Numbered from the stretch's first letter, positions 32,963-42,334 are shown. The stretch: 57,861 nucleotides of DNA from Selenomonadaceae bacterium (GCA_030523645.1 JAUNIB010000012.1:1-57861); one strand, 5' to 3'. Notes: generated by a model not told the origin, from the letters alone. Translations and numbers: made by a program.

Positions 32963-34123
32963 ATGCAGTTTTGGGGCTATAGAAGAAACGAGGGAAGACC
33001 CGGTATCCGCAATCATATCCTGATTCTTCCTACCTGTGCCTGCGGCAGTGAGTCATCGAGGATTATCGCCAGTCAGGTAAAGGGCGCGGTAAATATCGTG
33101 TTTAATACAGGCTGCTCCGATGTACAGGCAAATACGGACATGAGTCAGAAGATTCTCACGGGCTTTGCCTGCAATCCCAATGTGTACGGTGTGGTCATCA
33201 TCGGTCTGGGCTGTGAAACGGTCCCCCATGACAAGCTTCGGGAGAAGATACAGGCTATGACAACCAAGCCGGTGGTATCCTTCGGCATACAGGACGAAGG
33301 CGGTACCCTGAAAACCATCGAGAAGGGTGTCCGGGCGGCTCGGGAAATGGCGGCCCAGGCAGGGATGCAGCAGAAGGAGCTTTTTGACATCTCTGAGCTG
33401 TATCTTGGTATAGAGTGCGGCGGTTCCGATGCTACTTCCGGTATCGGGTCAAATCCGGCAGTAGGCGAGCTGTCCGACCTGCTGGTGGATATGGGTGCCA
33501 CCACGGTAATGAGCGAGTCTATCGAGTGGATCGGCGGTGAGCATGTGCTGGCCAAGCGGGCGGCTACTCCGGAAATCCACAATCAGATAATCGAAGTCTG
33601 CAAGAAATATGAGGAGCATCTGTCGGCGGCAGGTCAGGACTGCCGGGCCGGACAGCCCACACCCGGCAACAAGGCCGGCGGTCTGTCCACCTTGGATGAG
33701 AAGTCCCTTGGCTGTATCCGCAAGGGCGGTACCCGTCCCATAGTAGAGGTGCTGGAGCAGGCGGTGCCTCCCTCCAAGCACGGCGCCGTGGTCATGGACA
33801 CTGCCGGCTACGATATTTCCTCCGTTACCTCCATGGTGGCCTCCGGCTGCAATGCCGTAATCTTCACCACCGGCCGGGGCACCTGCACAGGCAACGCTAT
33901 CGCTCCGGTACTGAAGGTCACTGCCAACGGCCGTACCTATCAGCGGATGGAGGACAATATGGATGTTGACCTCAGCCCCATTATCCGCGGGGAAAAGACC
34001 TATCAGGAAATGGGCCGGGAAATGCTGAAGGACATCGAGGATATCTGCAACGGCAAGCTGACGAAGGCGGAAGCCTACGGCTTCTCCGATATAGCAGTAG
34101 ACCATGTTTGCCGCTTTGTGTAA
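32963..34123 (+). CDS. UxaA-family large subunit (altronate dehydratase/SuyB-like lyase)
   Basis: 386 aa matching the UxaA C-terminal catalytic region. GYRRNEGRPGIRNHILILPT is the N-terminal hallmark; IGLGCETV, YLGIECGGSDATSGIGSNPA, DTAGYDISSVTSMVASGC and FTTGRGTCTGNAIAPVLKV follow, with Cys residues that can hold metal or a cluster. With the small subunit it should catalyse beta-elimination of water (altronate, galactarate) or sulfite (sulfolactate). The divided architecture and the neighbouring carboxylate carrier leave sulfolactate or another C3-C6 hydroxy acid as candidates; the substrate cannot be decided here. Confidence 0.87.
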   Translation: MQFWGYRRNEGRPGIRNHILILPTCACGSESSRIIASQVKGAVNIVFNTGCSDVQANTDMSQKILTGFACNPNVYGVVIIGLGCETVPHDKLREKIQAMTTKPVVSFGIQDEGGTLKTIEKGVRAAREMAAQAGMQQKELFDISELYLGIECGGSDATSGIGSNPAVGELSDLLVDMGATTVMSESIEWIGGEHVLAKRAATPEIHNQIIEVCKKYEEHLSAAGQDCRAGQPTPGNKAGGLSTLDEKSLGCIRKGGTRPIVEVLEQAVPPSKHGAVVMDTAGYDISSVTSMVASGCNAVIFTTGRGTCTGNAIAPVLKVTANGRTYQRMEDNMDVDLSPIIRGEKTYQEMGREMLKDIEDICNGKLTKAEAYGFSDIAVDHVCRFV

Positions 34124-34172
34124 AACTGTCTGTAAAAAGCTTTTGAGATTGTAAAGAAGGCGAGGCACAGTG

Positions 34173-35711
34173 ATGACAATGTTTAAGAACGCAAAAATCA
34201 GCACTAAACTCATAGCCCTGGTTATTTTTCTTGAGCTGATAATCGTAGGAGTAGCTTTCCGGGGAATCAGCCAGCAGTCGAAAAACTCCGACCGCTATCA
34301 GCGCATACAGGCTGTTGACTCCATGGCAGCGATTACCGCCCACGAAATGGGAATGAACTTCAACGAAATGCGGGCGTCCATGCTGGTAAACATCAGCAGT
34401 GCCGGTATTGAAATTGCTCAGAAGAACAGCGCGAAGAACTTTGCCAAAACGGTGGCTGCCATCGAAAAGAACTATCAGGAGCTGACCGGTATGGCGGAGA
34501 CTCAGGAGGCCAAGGACGCGCTGAAGGAGCTGCACGAGAAAATCGGCAGCTTCGAGAAGCTGGCCGAGGCAGCCATGAAGGACGGCTCTATTTATGTAAA
34601 CAACACCTCTGCCCGCAAGGCTCAGTACCTGGCCGACGAGGTGGCAGACGCCATAAGCAATATTGCCGCGATGGCAAAAGAGGCAACCGTGAAGGAAACG
34701 GGTGCTATTGAGGAGGAAATCAGCTCAAATATTAAGCTGAACATTGGATTGGCCGCGGTCGTCGTTCTGGCATCTGCTGTGGGCGGCGTGGCGCTGGCCA
34801 ACAGCATATCTTCCCGCATAAAGGTGCTGTCGGAGGCCGCGGGGCAGATTGCCGGCGGAGACCTGTCTCACGCTCTGAGCAATGACTCCGTGGATGAAAT
34901 CGGTGAGACTACAACTAATTTTGAAATGATGCGCCGAAATGTGCGTGATACGGTGGCAGAGATTAATCTGGCGGCGGAGCAGGTAGCCGAGGGCTCGGGA
35001 AATATCTCTCAGGCCAGTGTGGCACTCTCCGAGGGTGCAGCCGGGCAGGCAGCGGCGGTGGAAGAACTGTCTACCTCTATTGCCGAGGTGGCAGCACAGA
35101 CCTCCTCCAATGCCGATAACGCCAGCAAAGCCAATGAACTGGCGCTGCTGGCGAAGGATAATGCGGCCGAAGGCAATACGGAAATGCAGGATATGCTGCA
35201 GGCTATGGCGGAAATAGACGAAGCCTCGAACAATATCTCGAAGATTATTCGGGTCATTGATGAGATAGCCTTCCAGACAAATATCCTCGCACTGAATGCC
35301 TCGGTAGAAGCAGCCAGAGCAGGACAGCACGGCAAGGGCTTTGCCGTGGTGGCGGAAGAAGTGAGAAATCTGGCCGCTAGAAGCGCCAAGGCCGCCAAGG
35401 AGACTACTGACCTTATTGAAAGTTCTTTGGGCAAGGTGGACGATGGTCGCAAGCTGGCCAACAAAGCGGCCGATTCCCTGAATACCATCGTGGCCAATGT
35501 GTCTGAGGTAGCTGATTTGCTCAGCTCTATTGATACTGCCTCCCGTGAGCAGCAGCTCGCCCTTGAGCAGATTAATCAGGCTGTCCTTCAGGTATCTCAG
35601 GTAGTACAGTCCAACTCTGCAACATCGGAGGAGACAGCAGCCGCCAGTGAAGAACTGAATAATCAGGCTAAGCGCATGAGGGATGCGGTAAATCACTTTA
35701 AGCTGAATTGA
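34173..35711 (+). CDS. Methyl-accepting chemotaxis protein
   Basis: About 512 aa. TM1 (about 12-30) and TM2 (about 188-208) flank an extracytoplasmic four-helix-bundle sensor of about 155 residues. HAMP (210-265) and the cytoplasmic signalling domain follow, with the conserved hairpin tip IDEIAFQTNILALNASVEAARAG and EEVRNLAARSAKAA. No C-terminal CheR-tethering pentapeptide is seen. ATG34173 has GAGG 7 bases upstream. It implies a flagellated or otherwise chemotactic cell. It lies 49 bp after the lyase gene, so it could sense the same compound; that link is inferred. Confidence 0.93.
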   Translation: MTMFKNAKISTKLIALVIFLELIIVGVAFRGISQQSKNSDRYQRIQAVDSMAAITAHEMGMNFNEMRASMLVNISSAGIEIAQKNSAKNFAKTVAAIEKNYQELTGMAETQEAKDALKELHEKIGSFEKLAEAAMKDGSIYVNNTSARKAQYLADEVADAISNIAAMAKEATVKETGAIEEEISSNIKLNIGLAAVVVLASAVGGVALANSISSRIKVLSEAAGQIAGGDLSHALSNDSVDEIGETTTNFEMMRRNVRDTVAEINLAAEQVAEGSGNISQASVALSEGAAGQAAAVEELSTSIAEVAAQTSSNADNASKANELALLAKDNAAEGNTEMQDMLQAMAEIDEASNNISKIIRVIDEIAFQTNILALNASVEAARAGQHGKGFAVVAEEVRNLAARSAKAAKETTDLIESSLGKVDDGRKLANKAADSLNTIVANVSEVADLLSSIDTASREQQLALEQINQAVLQVSQVVQSNSATSEETAAASEELNNQAKRMRDAVNHFKLN

Positions 35712-35740
35712 GTATCAAATAAAAAGGAGTCGATACTATC

Positions 35741-36163
35741 ATGTGGAAAAAGGCAATTGCGGCAGCTTTCATTGCAATGGCTGCCGCCGCACCGATGCAG
35801 TACGCACAGGCAGCTCCGGTACAGACGGAGATTGAGCAGCAATCGGATGCGGCAGAGAAGAACGGCATTGTCCATATCGTAATGCTGAGATTCAAATCCG
35901 AGGAGACTGCTGACGAGGGATTTGAGCTTGCAAGGGTAGCTTTCGCAGATCTGCAGAAGGAAATTCCTACCATCGAGGATGTGAAAATCAGAAGAAACTG
36001 TGTCGCCAGAGAGGGCAATTTCTCCGTCATGATTGAAATGGTTCTGTCCGACGAAGAAACCCTTGATAAATATCTGAAGCATCCTCTGCATGTAGGATTT
36101 GCTCAGAAGTGTATGCCGAACATGAACGGCAGAGCTTCCTTTGATTATCCCAGAGAAAAATGA
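35741..36163 (+). CDS. Exported Dabb (stress-responsive A/B barrel) domain protein
   Basis: 140 aa with a signal peptide (residues 1-25, ending AQAAP). The Dabb domain spans about 42-135, with HIVMLRFKSEE, EIPTIEDVKIRRN and LKHPLHVGFAQK. Dabb proteins form small dimeric barrels with varied roles; export is uncommon. SD AAAAGGAGTC precedes the ATG. Its stop overlaps the next gene by 4 bp. Confidence 0.85.
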   Translation: MWKKAIAAAFIAMAAAAPMQYAQAAPVQTEIEQQSDAAEKNGIVHIVMLRFKSEETADEGFELARVAFADLQKEIPTIEDVKIRRNCVAREGNFSVMIEMVLSDEETLDKYLKHPLHVGFAQKCMPNMNGRASFDYPREK

Positions 36164-36438
36164 CAGAAACGATTTTTCCCCAAGAGACTATTCTTGCGGC
36201 ATTAAAAACACTTAATACCGCTGTATTTCTTATATACGGAATGGATAAATTTCTGGCCAAAATCCATAGTAAGAGAGTACCGGAAAGGTTTCTGCTGCTG
36301 CTGGCAATCGCTGGAGGGAGCTTTGGTGCTCTCGGAGGAATGATTTTCTTCCGGCACAAGACGAAGCACTGGAAGTTCAGGGTAATAGTGCCTCTGACGG
36401 TAATAGCACATCTCGTACTCTATCTGACATATCGGTAA
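36160..36438 (+). CDS. DUF1294 small membrane protein
   Basis: 92 aa with three hydrophobic helices and the DUF1294 pattern YGMDKFLA, RVPERFLLLLAIAGGSFGA and FFRHKTKHWKF. Function is unknown. It is translationally coupled to the Dabb gene through ATGA. Confidence 0.87.
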   Translation: MTETIFPQETILAALKTLNTAVFLIYGMDKFLAKIHSKRVPERFLLLLAIAGGSFGALGGMIFFRHKTKHWKFRVIVPLTVIAHLVLYLTYR

Positions 36439-36489
36439 ATTCGTATGAAACATTGGTGGGACGGAGCACCGTTCCACTTAAAAGAAATT

Positions 36490-36535
36490 AAAATGGGGTT
36501 CAGTCTGTACCGCAGTACGGACTGAACCCCATTTA
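36490..36535. terminator. Bidirectional terminator
   Basis: AAATGGGGTTCAGTC and GACTGAACCCCATTT pair, with an inner GTAC/GTAC part. It lies between the convergent DUF1294 and DUF6765 genes and has A/T runs on both sides. Confidence 0.87.
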
Positions 36536-36538
36536 GCA

Positions 36539-37570
36539 TCAGATTTTTTCTCCGCTCTCGAAATATCCGACGCATTTTATTCCGTTTTCTTCCAGCCGGG
36601 ACTGACACCATACATAGTAGTCGTTTACGGCTTCAAAGAACTGGTCATGGAAGTCAGCGTCCCCCATGATGAAATCCATATCGTAAACAATATTCTCGTC
36701 GCCTTCGTCAAAATCATCAAAGCCAAAGGCATTATTCTTTATCCAATCCAGCCAGATGGCATTACGGTCGACTCCTTCATCGTCCCTTATCTCCATGAAG
36801 GCATTTCGGAGCATCTCCCGCATATCATCATCGAGCTGAGGCGGCCGGTCACCGCTTACCGCCGCAAGCACTTCGTAGCACTCCTCTGCGGCTTCAAGGA
36901 ACTCCTTGCAGTTGTCTCGGCCGTTGGGGAACTTACTGCTCTTCCAGCGGGCGTAGGGCTTGTCAGGCCAGTGGATGGCTGCGGCGTGCCCCAAAGGCGC
37001 ATAGGCAAGGTTGAGGACTGTGCTTTTTGCCAGGTCGAGGACTTCGGAGATGCTTGACCAATTGTCTTTGTTCAAGATGTCAACGGCTAAATCCTTGACT
37101 ATATTCTGCAGGCTGGGTACGCCCGAAAACTCCTGATGGGCCCAGGTATCAGCGAATACATGAAGACCGACGCCAAGATTAAAACAGTAATTGCTGTCAG
37201 TCTGATAGTTGATGCCGGACAGGCGGTTTTTCAGTTCTTTGGACAGGATGCTGTGCTTTTTGCAGATGAGCTTTTCCTCTTCCGTTTCTCCCATAAGGCC
37301 GGGCAGGAAGTGATAGGGTATCCAGATTTCTTCGTTGCCGTCCTTGCTCCAGAGATTGTCCCACAGCTCATGGCCGCTGTAGCGGATTATTTTTCCGTTA
37401 GGGTCGATATCATAGCCTGTGTCACGGCTGCTGGATTTGTCGCCGTCTCTGTTGTCGATGTTGTCGTCTACATACTGGGAGGAGGTGGCAATGAGCTTGG
37501 AGCTCCCGGAACCGAAGCCTGCCCAGCGGCTGAGAACATATACTGTACCGAAGTGAAAATCTATATCCAC
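36539..37570 (-). CDS. DUF6765-like protein
   Basis: 343 aa. The N-terminus VDIDFHFGTVYVLSRWAGFG, followed by the ATSSQYVDDN segment, and the central FNLGVGLHVFADTWAHQEFSGV fit DUF6765, a family that I recall as resembling zinc-dependent phospholipase C/S1-P1-like helical folds (His and Asp residues in HVFADTWAHQ). Function is unproven. I choose GTG37570, with SD GAGG 8 bases upstream; the longer reading adds a poorly conserved AT-rich N-terminus with no SD. Confidence 0.75.
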   Translation of the reverse strand: MDIDFHFGTVYVLSRWAGFGSGSSKLIATSSQYVDDNIDNRDGDKSSSRDTGYDIDPNGKIIRYSGHELWDNLWSKDGNEEIWIPYHFLPGLMGETEEEKLICKKHSILSKELKNRLSGINYQTDSNYCFNLGVGLHVFADTWAHQEFSGVPSLQNIVKDLAVDILNKDNWSSISEVLDLAKSTVLNLAYAPLGHAAAIHWPDKPYARWKSSKFPNGRDNCKEFLEAAEECYEVLAAVSGDRPPQLDDDMREMLRNAFMEIRDDEGVDRNAIWLDWIKNNAFGFDDFDEGDENIVYDMDFIMGDADFHDQFFEAVNDYYVWCQSRLEENGIKCVGYFESGEKI

Positions 37571-37706
37571 GCGAAATACCTCACAATCAATTAAACTCTT
37601 TTGAAAGTATACTCTTTTGATGAAAAAATGACAAATGTATATAGAAGAAAACTTGCAGTCAGAAAAAATATTTGTCGGTATATCCTCGGTGCAGTGACGG
37701 TTTTTA

Positions 37707-37735
37707 TTGGAAAAATCGCGGGAAAATAGTACAAT
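37707..37735 (+). promoter_or_regulatory. Sigma-A promoter of the aminotransferase gene
   Basis: TTGGAA (37707-37712), 17 bp, TACAAT (37730-37735), about 88 bp upstream of the start codon. Confidence 0.7.
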
Positions 37736-37822
37736 AAAGTATGAAGTAAGCAATCCACACAATGAGGCACAAGGAACAAATATGCTTCTGCCTGTAAGTG
37801 AAAGATACAAGGAGAGAATAAT

Positions 37823-39031
37823 ATGCCGCAGCTCAGCAGTCGAGTTCAGCTTTTTACAGACTCAGTAATCCGCAGAATGACCAGAATCTGCAATCAATAC
37901 GATGCCATCAATCTGTCGCAGGGATTCCCTGATTTCCCGCCGCCCGCCGCCCTGCGAGAGCGGCTGGCACAGGTGGCTGCCGATGGACCGCATCAGTATG
38001 CGGTGACCTTTGGCGCACCGAATTTCCGGGCGGCTCTGGCGAAAAAGCAGGGTCACTTCATGGGCCGGGAGATAGACCCGGAGACGGAGATAGTCGTGAC
38101 CTGCGGCGGCACAGAAGCCATGATGTGCGCCATGATGACTATCTGCAATCCGGGGGATAAGGTCATGGTCTTTTCTCCCTTCTACGAGAACTACGGCGCA
38201 GATGCCATTCTCTCGGGAGCGGAGCCTATATATATCCCGCTGGTACCGCCGGACTTCGGCTTCGATTTACAGCTGGTAGAGCAGGGCTTCCGAGCGGGGG
38301 CGAAAGCCATCATCGTATGCAATCCATCCAATCCCTGCGGCAAGGTATTCACCCGGCAGGAACTGACGGATATCTGCGAGCTGGCAGTGAAATATGACGC
38401 CTTCGTGGTGACGGATGAGGTGTATGAGCACATGGTCTATGCTCCGGCGGAGCATGTCTATGCGGCTTCTTTGCCGGGGATGTTCGACCATGTACTGACC
38501 TGCAACTCCCTGTCCAAGACTTATTCCATCACCGGCTGGCGGCTGGGCTATATCGTAGGCCCGGCCAATGTAATAGAGGCCGCCCGGAAGGTACATGACT
38601 TCCTGACAGTGGGCGCGGCGGCACCTCTGCAGGAGGCGGCGGTGACCGGGCTGACTATGGGAGACGAATACTACAAAGACCTGCGGGAGATGTACACCGC
38701 GAAGCGTGACTTCTTCTGTGCAGGATTGGATAGAATAGGCCTCAAGCACAATGTGCCGGCTGGTACATACTTCGTCCTCGTTGATATAAGAGAGTTTTTG
38801 GAACGCCCCTGCTTCAAGGGCTGGACAGACCTGGATTTCTGCGTATGGATGATAAAGAATGTAGGCGTGGCCGCCGTCCCCGGCTCCAGCTTCTTCCGTG
38901 AGCCGGTAAACCACCTTATCCGCCTGCATTTTGCCCGCGGTAAGGCTGTGCTGAAGGAAGCTCTCGATCGGCTGGCCAAGCTGCCGGAGGCTGTGGCGAA
39001 GCAGGAGCAGGCAGGAGAATGTTCTCGATAA
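37823..39031 (+). CDS. Class I/II PLP-dependent aminotransferase
   Basis: 402 aa, fold type I. Conserved features are INLSQGFPDFPPP, the cofactor-binding Asn and Tyr (NPSNPCGKVF, DEVYEHMVY), the Schiff-base Lys in SLSKTYSITGWRLGY and the carboxylate-binding Arg near the C-terminus (HLIRLHFARG). It resembles the aspartate/kynurenine-type aminotransferases (group I gamma); the preferred donor is unclear. SD AAGGAGAG precedes the ATG. It has its own promoter and a hairpin terminator. Confidence 0.93.
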   Translation: MPQLSSRVQLFTDSVIRRMTRICNQYDAINLSQGFPDFPPPAALRERLAQVAADGPHQYAVTFGAPNFRAALAKKQGHFMGREIDPETEIVVTCGGTEAMMCAMMTICNPGDKVMVFSPFYENYGADAILSGAEPIYIPLVPPDFGFDLQLVEQGFRAGAKAIIVCNPSNPCGKVFTRQELTDICELAVKYDAFVVTDEVYEHMVYAPAEHVYAASLPGMFDHVLTCNSLSKTYSITGWRLGYIVGPANVIEAARKVHDFLTVGAAAPLQEAAVTGLTMGDEYYKDLREMYTAKRDFFCAGLDRIGLKHNVPAGTYFVLVDIREFLERPCFKGWTDLDFCVWMIKNVGVAAVPGSSFFREPVNHLIRLHFARGKAVLKEALDRLAKLPEAVAKQEQAGECSR

Positions 39032-39050
39032 TATCTTTTGACGCTAATTA

Positions 39051-39094
39051 AAGAGCCTGGGAAAAATGAGCATTCATTTTTTCCCAGGCTCTTT
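39051..39094. terminator. Long hairpin with GAAAAATGA core, copy 4 (bidirectional)
   Basis: AAGAGCCTGG then GAAAAATGA, loop GCAT, TCATTTTTT then CCCAGGCTCTTTT. It lies between the convergent aminotransferase and amidohydrolase genes, 20 and 34 bp from their stops, with T/A runs on both sides. The apical stem is shared with copies at 877, 7873 and 16939. Confidence 0.87.
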
Positions 39095-39127
39095 TCACAG
39101 CTTTTTTACCCTAAAACTTACTCTGTA

Positions 39128-40960
39128 TTAGTAGACCTGCTGGCCTTCGAAATAGACCTTGTTTATCTTTGTCTTGTGAATTTCATCCACAGGGCAGACC
39201 AATATATTTTTGTCCACTAAAAGGAAATCTGCATATTTTCCGACTTCAATGCTGCCTCTCTCTTTGTCAATTTCCATGAACTTTGCGCCGTTAATTGTCA
39301 TTACATCCAGGGCTTCCTTGACAGAGATAAATTCATCAGCATTCAACACTGCGTCAAGGGTCAGCTTTTCTTTTGTATAGCCGAACGCTCTCAGCTGCTC
39401 CTTTTCCAATTCAGGTTTGTTATCCAGCCAATGAAGTGCGATTGGATTTACAGCGACTTCTATAATGCCGAAAACATCCGTGGGATGACCATTAGCCGCG
39501 GGTGCATCAGTGGATGAAGCCACGATTACCCCATTCTTTACAAGGGAATTGATAGGATAATTGGTGAGCCAAATGCTTCTGGGGATACCGCCCGGATAGT
39601 TTTGAGCTTCCAGAGCAGTTTCAGTTATCGCCGTATGCCAGTTGATATTTTCCGCGATAGCAATATTATTATCGACCATGCGCTTGTAGTCCTGAGGCAG
39701 GACATTCATTACATGAGCCATCGTATTTCTGGTGCCGTTGTTGACAGCCTGCTGTGCTCTGATAAAAGCGTTGATGGTATAGTTTACTGCTACATTGCCG
39801 TAAGAATGGGAATGTATGCCGATGCCTTTTTCGTTTGCAGCTTTCGCAAGCCGGTAGATATCTTCCTCGGTTAAGACAGCATTACCATAGTAATCGGTAC
39901 CGATGTAAGGAACATCAATAACACCGGTCTGAGTCTCCGTTACGCCATCAGCAAAAATCTTAATACCGGACGGCAGAATGTGCTTAGCCTCTTTTTTATT
40001 GTACTTTTCAACCGCAGCTACAGAGGCATTCAGGGATTCATCATCCAGCATATCCATAGCCAGGATATTCATATTGGGACGCACGATGACCTTCAGGGTG
40101 CCATTTTTATCTGCCTTAAACAGTTCATCTATGACTTTGATACCCGCACCATCGGTCAGACCGTCATTATAATTAGTATAACCCTGACTATACAGAACCC
40201 GCTGCATATCCTGCATTACGAAGTCATAATCTTTTTCATTGATTAAATCATTGGACAGCTTGCGTAAAGCTACAAAAACTGCCTGGTCTCTGACATAGCC
40301 GTTAGCCTGTCCGTCAGGAAGTCTCAGAATTACAGCACCCGGGATAGAGGCAGTGTCCTCCCGTCCCTTTTCGTTATCCTGCAGGCTGGCGCCTTTATCG
40401 CTAAAGCAGAGAGTAAATGCTTTGGTATTGCATACAGCCTGATGATGGTCAGTATCCATAAGCAAAACAGGCTTGTCGGCACAAATTTTATCCAGTTCAG
40501 CTGAATAGTTAATATCTGCATTAGGCTGCAAATCATTCTGTCTGTTCCAGCCGGCACCAACATAAGCAGTCCGGTCAGGATTCTTTTTAATAAAAGCTTC
40601 AAGGTCAGCCTTCAGCTCGGTTAAGGAGTCGGCAGAGGTAGTGACCATCAGCTGTTCCATGCTCTGCATGATGTAATGTCCGTGGGCCTCGGTAGCGCCG
40701 GCCATAATCATACCGGCTTTGTGATTGATGACCTTGGTATTGCTGCCGATATAGGGCTTGGCGCCGGCCTTGTCACCTACATAGATGTACTTACCATCCT
40801 TTACAGCCATAGCCTGTGCGACATCCTGATCAGGATTGGATGTGTAGATTGTTCCATACACTATCAGGTCAGCCGCCTCCTGCGCGAAAGCGATGCTGAA
40901 GCTGCACAGAACCATACACAGCATGAGCATGAACGACAGAGTTTTTTTGTATGCCCGCAT
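39128..40960 (-). CDS. Exported amidohydrolase (YtcJ-like)
   Basis: About 610 aa. The signal peptide (1-27, ending SIAFAQ) is followed by the composite metal-dependent hydrolase domain: DLIVYGTIYTSN at the start, the HGH motif as TEAHGHYIM, HSHSYGN in the middle, STDAPA with the metal-binding Asp, and the C-terminal GSIEVGKYADFLLVDKNI. YtcJ-type enzymes hydrolyse N-substituted formamides or related amides; the substrate here is unknown. The first metal motif reads HGH as expected. ATG40960 has SD GGGAGGATAT. Confidence 0.9.
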   Translation of the reverse strand: MRAYKKTLSFMLMLCMVLCSFSIAFAQEAADLIVYGTIYTSNPDQDVAQAMAVKDGKYIYVGDKAGAKPYIGSNTKVINHKAGMIMAGATEAHGHYIMQSMEQLMVTTSADSLTELKADLEAFIKKNPDRTAYVGAGWNRQNDLQPNADINYSAELDKICADKPVLLMDTDHHQAVCNTKAFTLCFSDKGASLQDNEKGREDTASIPGAVILRLPDGQANGYVRDQAVFVALRKLSNDLINEKDYDFVMQDMQRVLYSQGYTNYNDGLTDGAGIKVIDELFKADKNGTLKVIVRPNMNILAMDMLDDESLNASVAAVEKYNKKEAKHILPSGIKIFADGVTETQTGVIDVPYIGTDYYGNAVLTEEDIYRLAKAANEKGIGIHSHSYGNVAVNYTINAFIRAQQAVNNGTRNTMAHVMNVLPQDYKRMVDNNIAIAENINWHTAITETALEAQNYPGGIPRSIWLTNYPINSLVKNGVIVASSTDAPAANGHPTDVFGIIEVAVNPIALHWLDNKPELEKEQLRAFGYTKEKLTLDAVLNADEFISVKEALDVMTINGAKFMEIDKERGSIEVGKYADFLLVDKNILVCPVDEIHKTKINKVYFEGQQVY

Positions 40961-41108
40961 ATATATCCTCCCTTTCAAAAATTGCTTGCATAACAAAGAT
41001 GTACCAATGTTCTTTGCGTTATTTTATTCGTCGTTAGATTGTTATTTCCTGCTTAGTACTGATAACTTCTTCACAGATATCTATATATTTTCCCACGGCT
41101 TCAGGATT

Positions 41109-41747
41109 TCATGCTCCGTGTACTTTGGGAAGGTTCCAGTGGTAATACTCAGCAAGTATGCGGATTGTTATTACTGCGCTCGCAGCTGCGAATAGAATAT
41201 AGTCAGAAGCAATGACAAGATGAGCATAATAATACAGTACCGCACCGGTCAAAGAGGCCACGGCATAAATATCCTTGTTAAGTATCTTTGGAATGGTTCC
41301 CGCCAGAATGTCGCGAATTACGCCGCCGCCTACGCCGGTTAACATGCCAAGGAAAATATAGAAGACCGGGTTATATCCCTGATGAGCTTCAATGGCTGTA
41401 TTAACACCGATGACGGTGAACATGGCAAGACCGACAGCATCGGTAATATTGAGAAGCCAGTTGAAGGTTTTCCCGGTAATAAAAACGGCGAGGTTATTAG
41501 TTTTCGCAAGAATGAGAAATACTAAGAGTGCCGAGACAGCGGCAATATTAAGATACAGCGTGTTCACAAACAGGGAAGGCGGCGAAATATTGAGAATAAT
41601 ATCTCTGAGCAGTCCTCCGCCCAAGGCAGTAACGATGCCTAAAACGATAACGCCGAAAATGTCCATCTTATGCTTAACGGCAGTAAGTGCTCCCGATACG
41701 GAAAACGCTGCGGTGCCTAAAACTTCACAAACGAACTGAATATCCAT
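41109..41747 (-). CDS. TRIC/UPF0126-family membrane protein
   Basis: 212 aa with seven hydrophobic helices and two repeated signatures: GTAAFSVSGALTA...GGGLLRDI and GLAMFTVIGVNTA...GVGGGVIRDI. Prokaryotic members form trimeric cation-permeable channels, and some are linked to glycine uptake. SD AGAGGAGCTGCCC precedes the ATG. It is monocistronic. Confidence 0.92.
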   Translation of the reverse strand: MDIQFVCEVLGTAAFSVSGALTAVKHKMDIFGVIVLGIVTALGGGLLRDIILNISPPSLFVNTLYLNIAAVSALLVFLILAKTNNLAVFITGKTFNWLLNITDAVGLAMFTVIGVNTAIEAHQGYNPVFYIFLGMLTGVGGGVIRDILAGTIPKILNKDIYAVASLTGAVLYYYAHLVIASDYILFAAASAVITIRILAEYYHWNLPKVHGA

Positions 41748-41835
41748 GGGCAGCTCCTCTCTTGGGGGAGAAACTTTTCAAAAAAGAATAATCTGATTCT
41801 TCTAATATAACAATACGATAGATGATATGCAATAG

Positions 41836-42116
41836 TCAGATGTTCAGGCTCCAGCCGCAGTCCCCGTGGTATATCATTTGCTTTGTCATGCCGCCGTCTA
41901 TGCAGATATTTTCTCCGGTGATGAAGCCGGCCATGTCTGAGCACAGATAGAGTACCATATTGGCAATATCCATCGTATTGCCAACCCTCCCGGCGCTTTG
42001 TCAATGACAAAAACCTCCGCCCCGTTTCGGCGGAATTCTTCCGCGATAGTTTTTCCTATACCATTGGCTCCGCCGGTGACGATTGCCGCCTTACCGGCAA
42101 ACTGATTATTCCACAT
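41836..42116 (-). pseudogene. Short-chain dehydrogenase remnant with large internal deletion
   Basis: The first 43 codons from ATG42116 (with a good SD) give the Rossmann start [20 protein letters not shown]...EVFVIDKA. After a frame change the sequence continues as the SDR C-terminus: [25 protein letters not shown]. The middle of the normal roughly 250-aa protein, including the YxxxK active site, is missing. It is a decayed gene. Confidence 0.85.
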
Positions 42117-42259
42117 TAGGCTGCTCCTTGTTTTAGTCTTTTTCAGAAGTATATCATGCATGATGACGGAAGAAAATACTGTCAGGATTATCCTGATTGT
42201 AGCCATGCGTCTCTTCCTGTGTAAAAAATCCGAGGTTCAGGAAAAGGCTAAAACATCAC

Positions 42260-42302
42260 AAACCTTCCACAAGTACAAAACCTGAGCACTTGTGGAAGGT
42301 TT
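42260..42302. terminator. Hairpin upstream of the ATPase gene
   Basis: AAACCTTCCACAAGT and ACTTGTGGAAGGTTT form a 15-bp perfect stem. It lies just before the next promoter, with no long T-run. It may insulate the ATPase gene or be a small palindromic repeat. Confidence 0.6.
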
Positions 42303-42305
42303 ATG

Positions 42306-42334
42306 TTGATAATGGGGGCGATATCGCGTATAAT
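42306..42334 (+). promoter_or_regulatory. Sigma-A promoter of the AAA ATPase gene
   Basis: TTGATA (42306-42311), 17 bp, TATAAT (42329-42334), about 60 bp upstream of the start. Confidence 0.83.
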
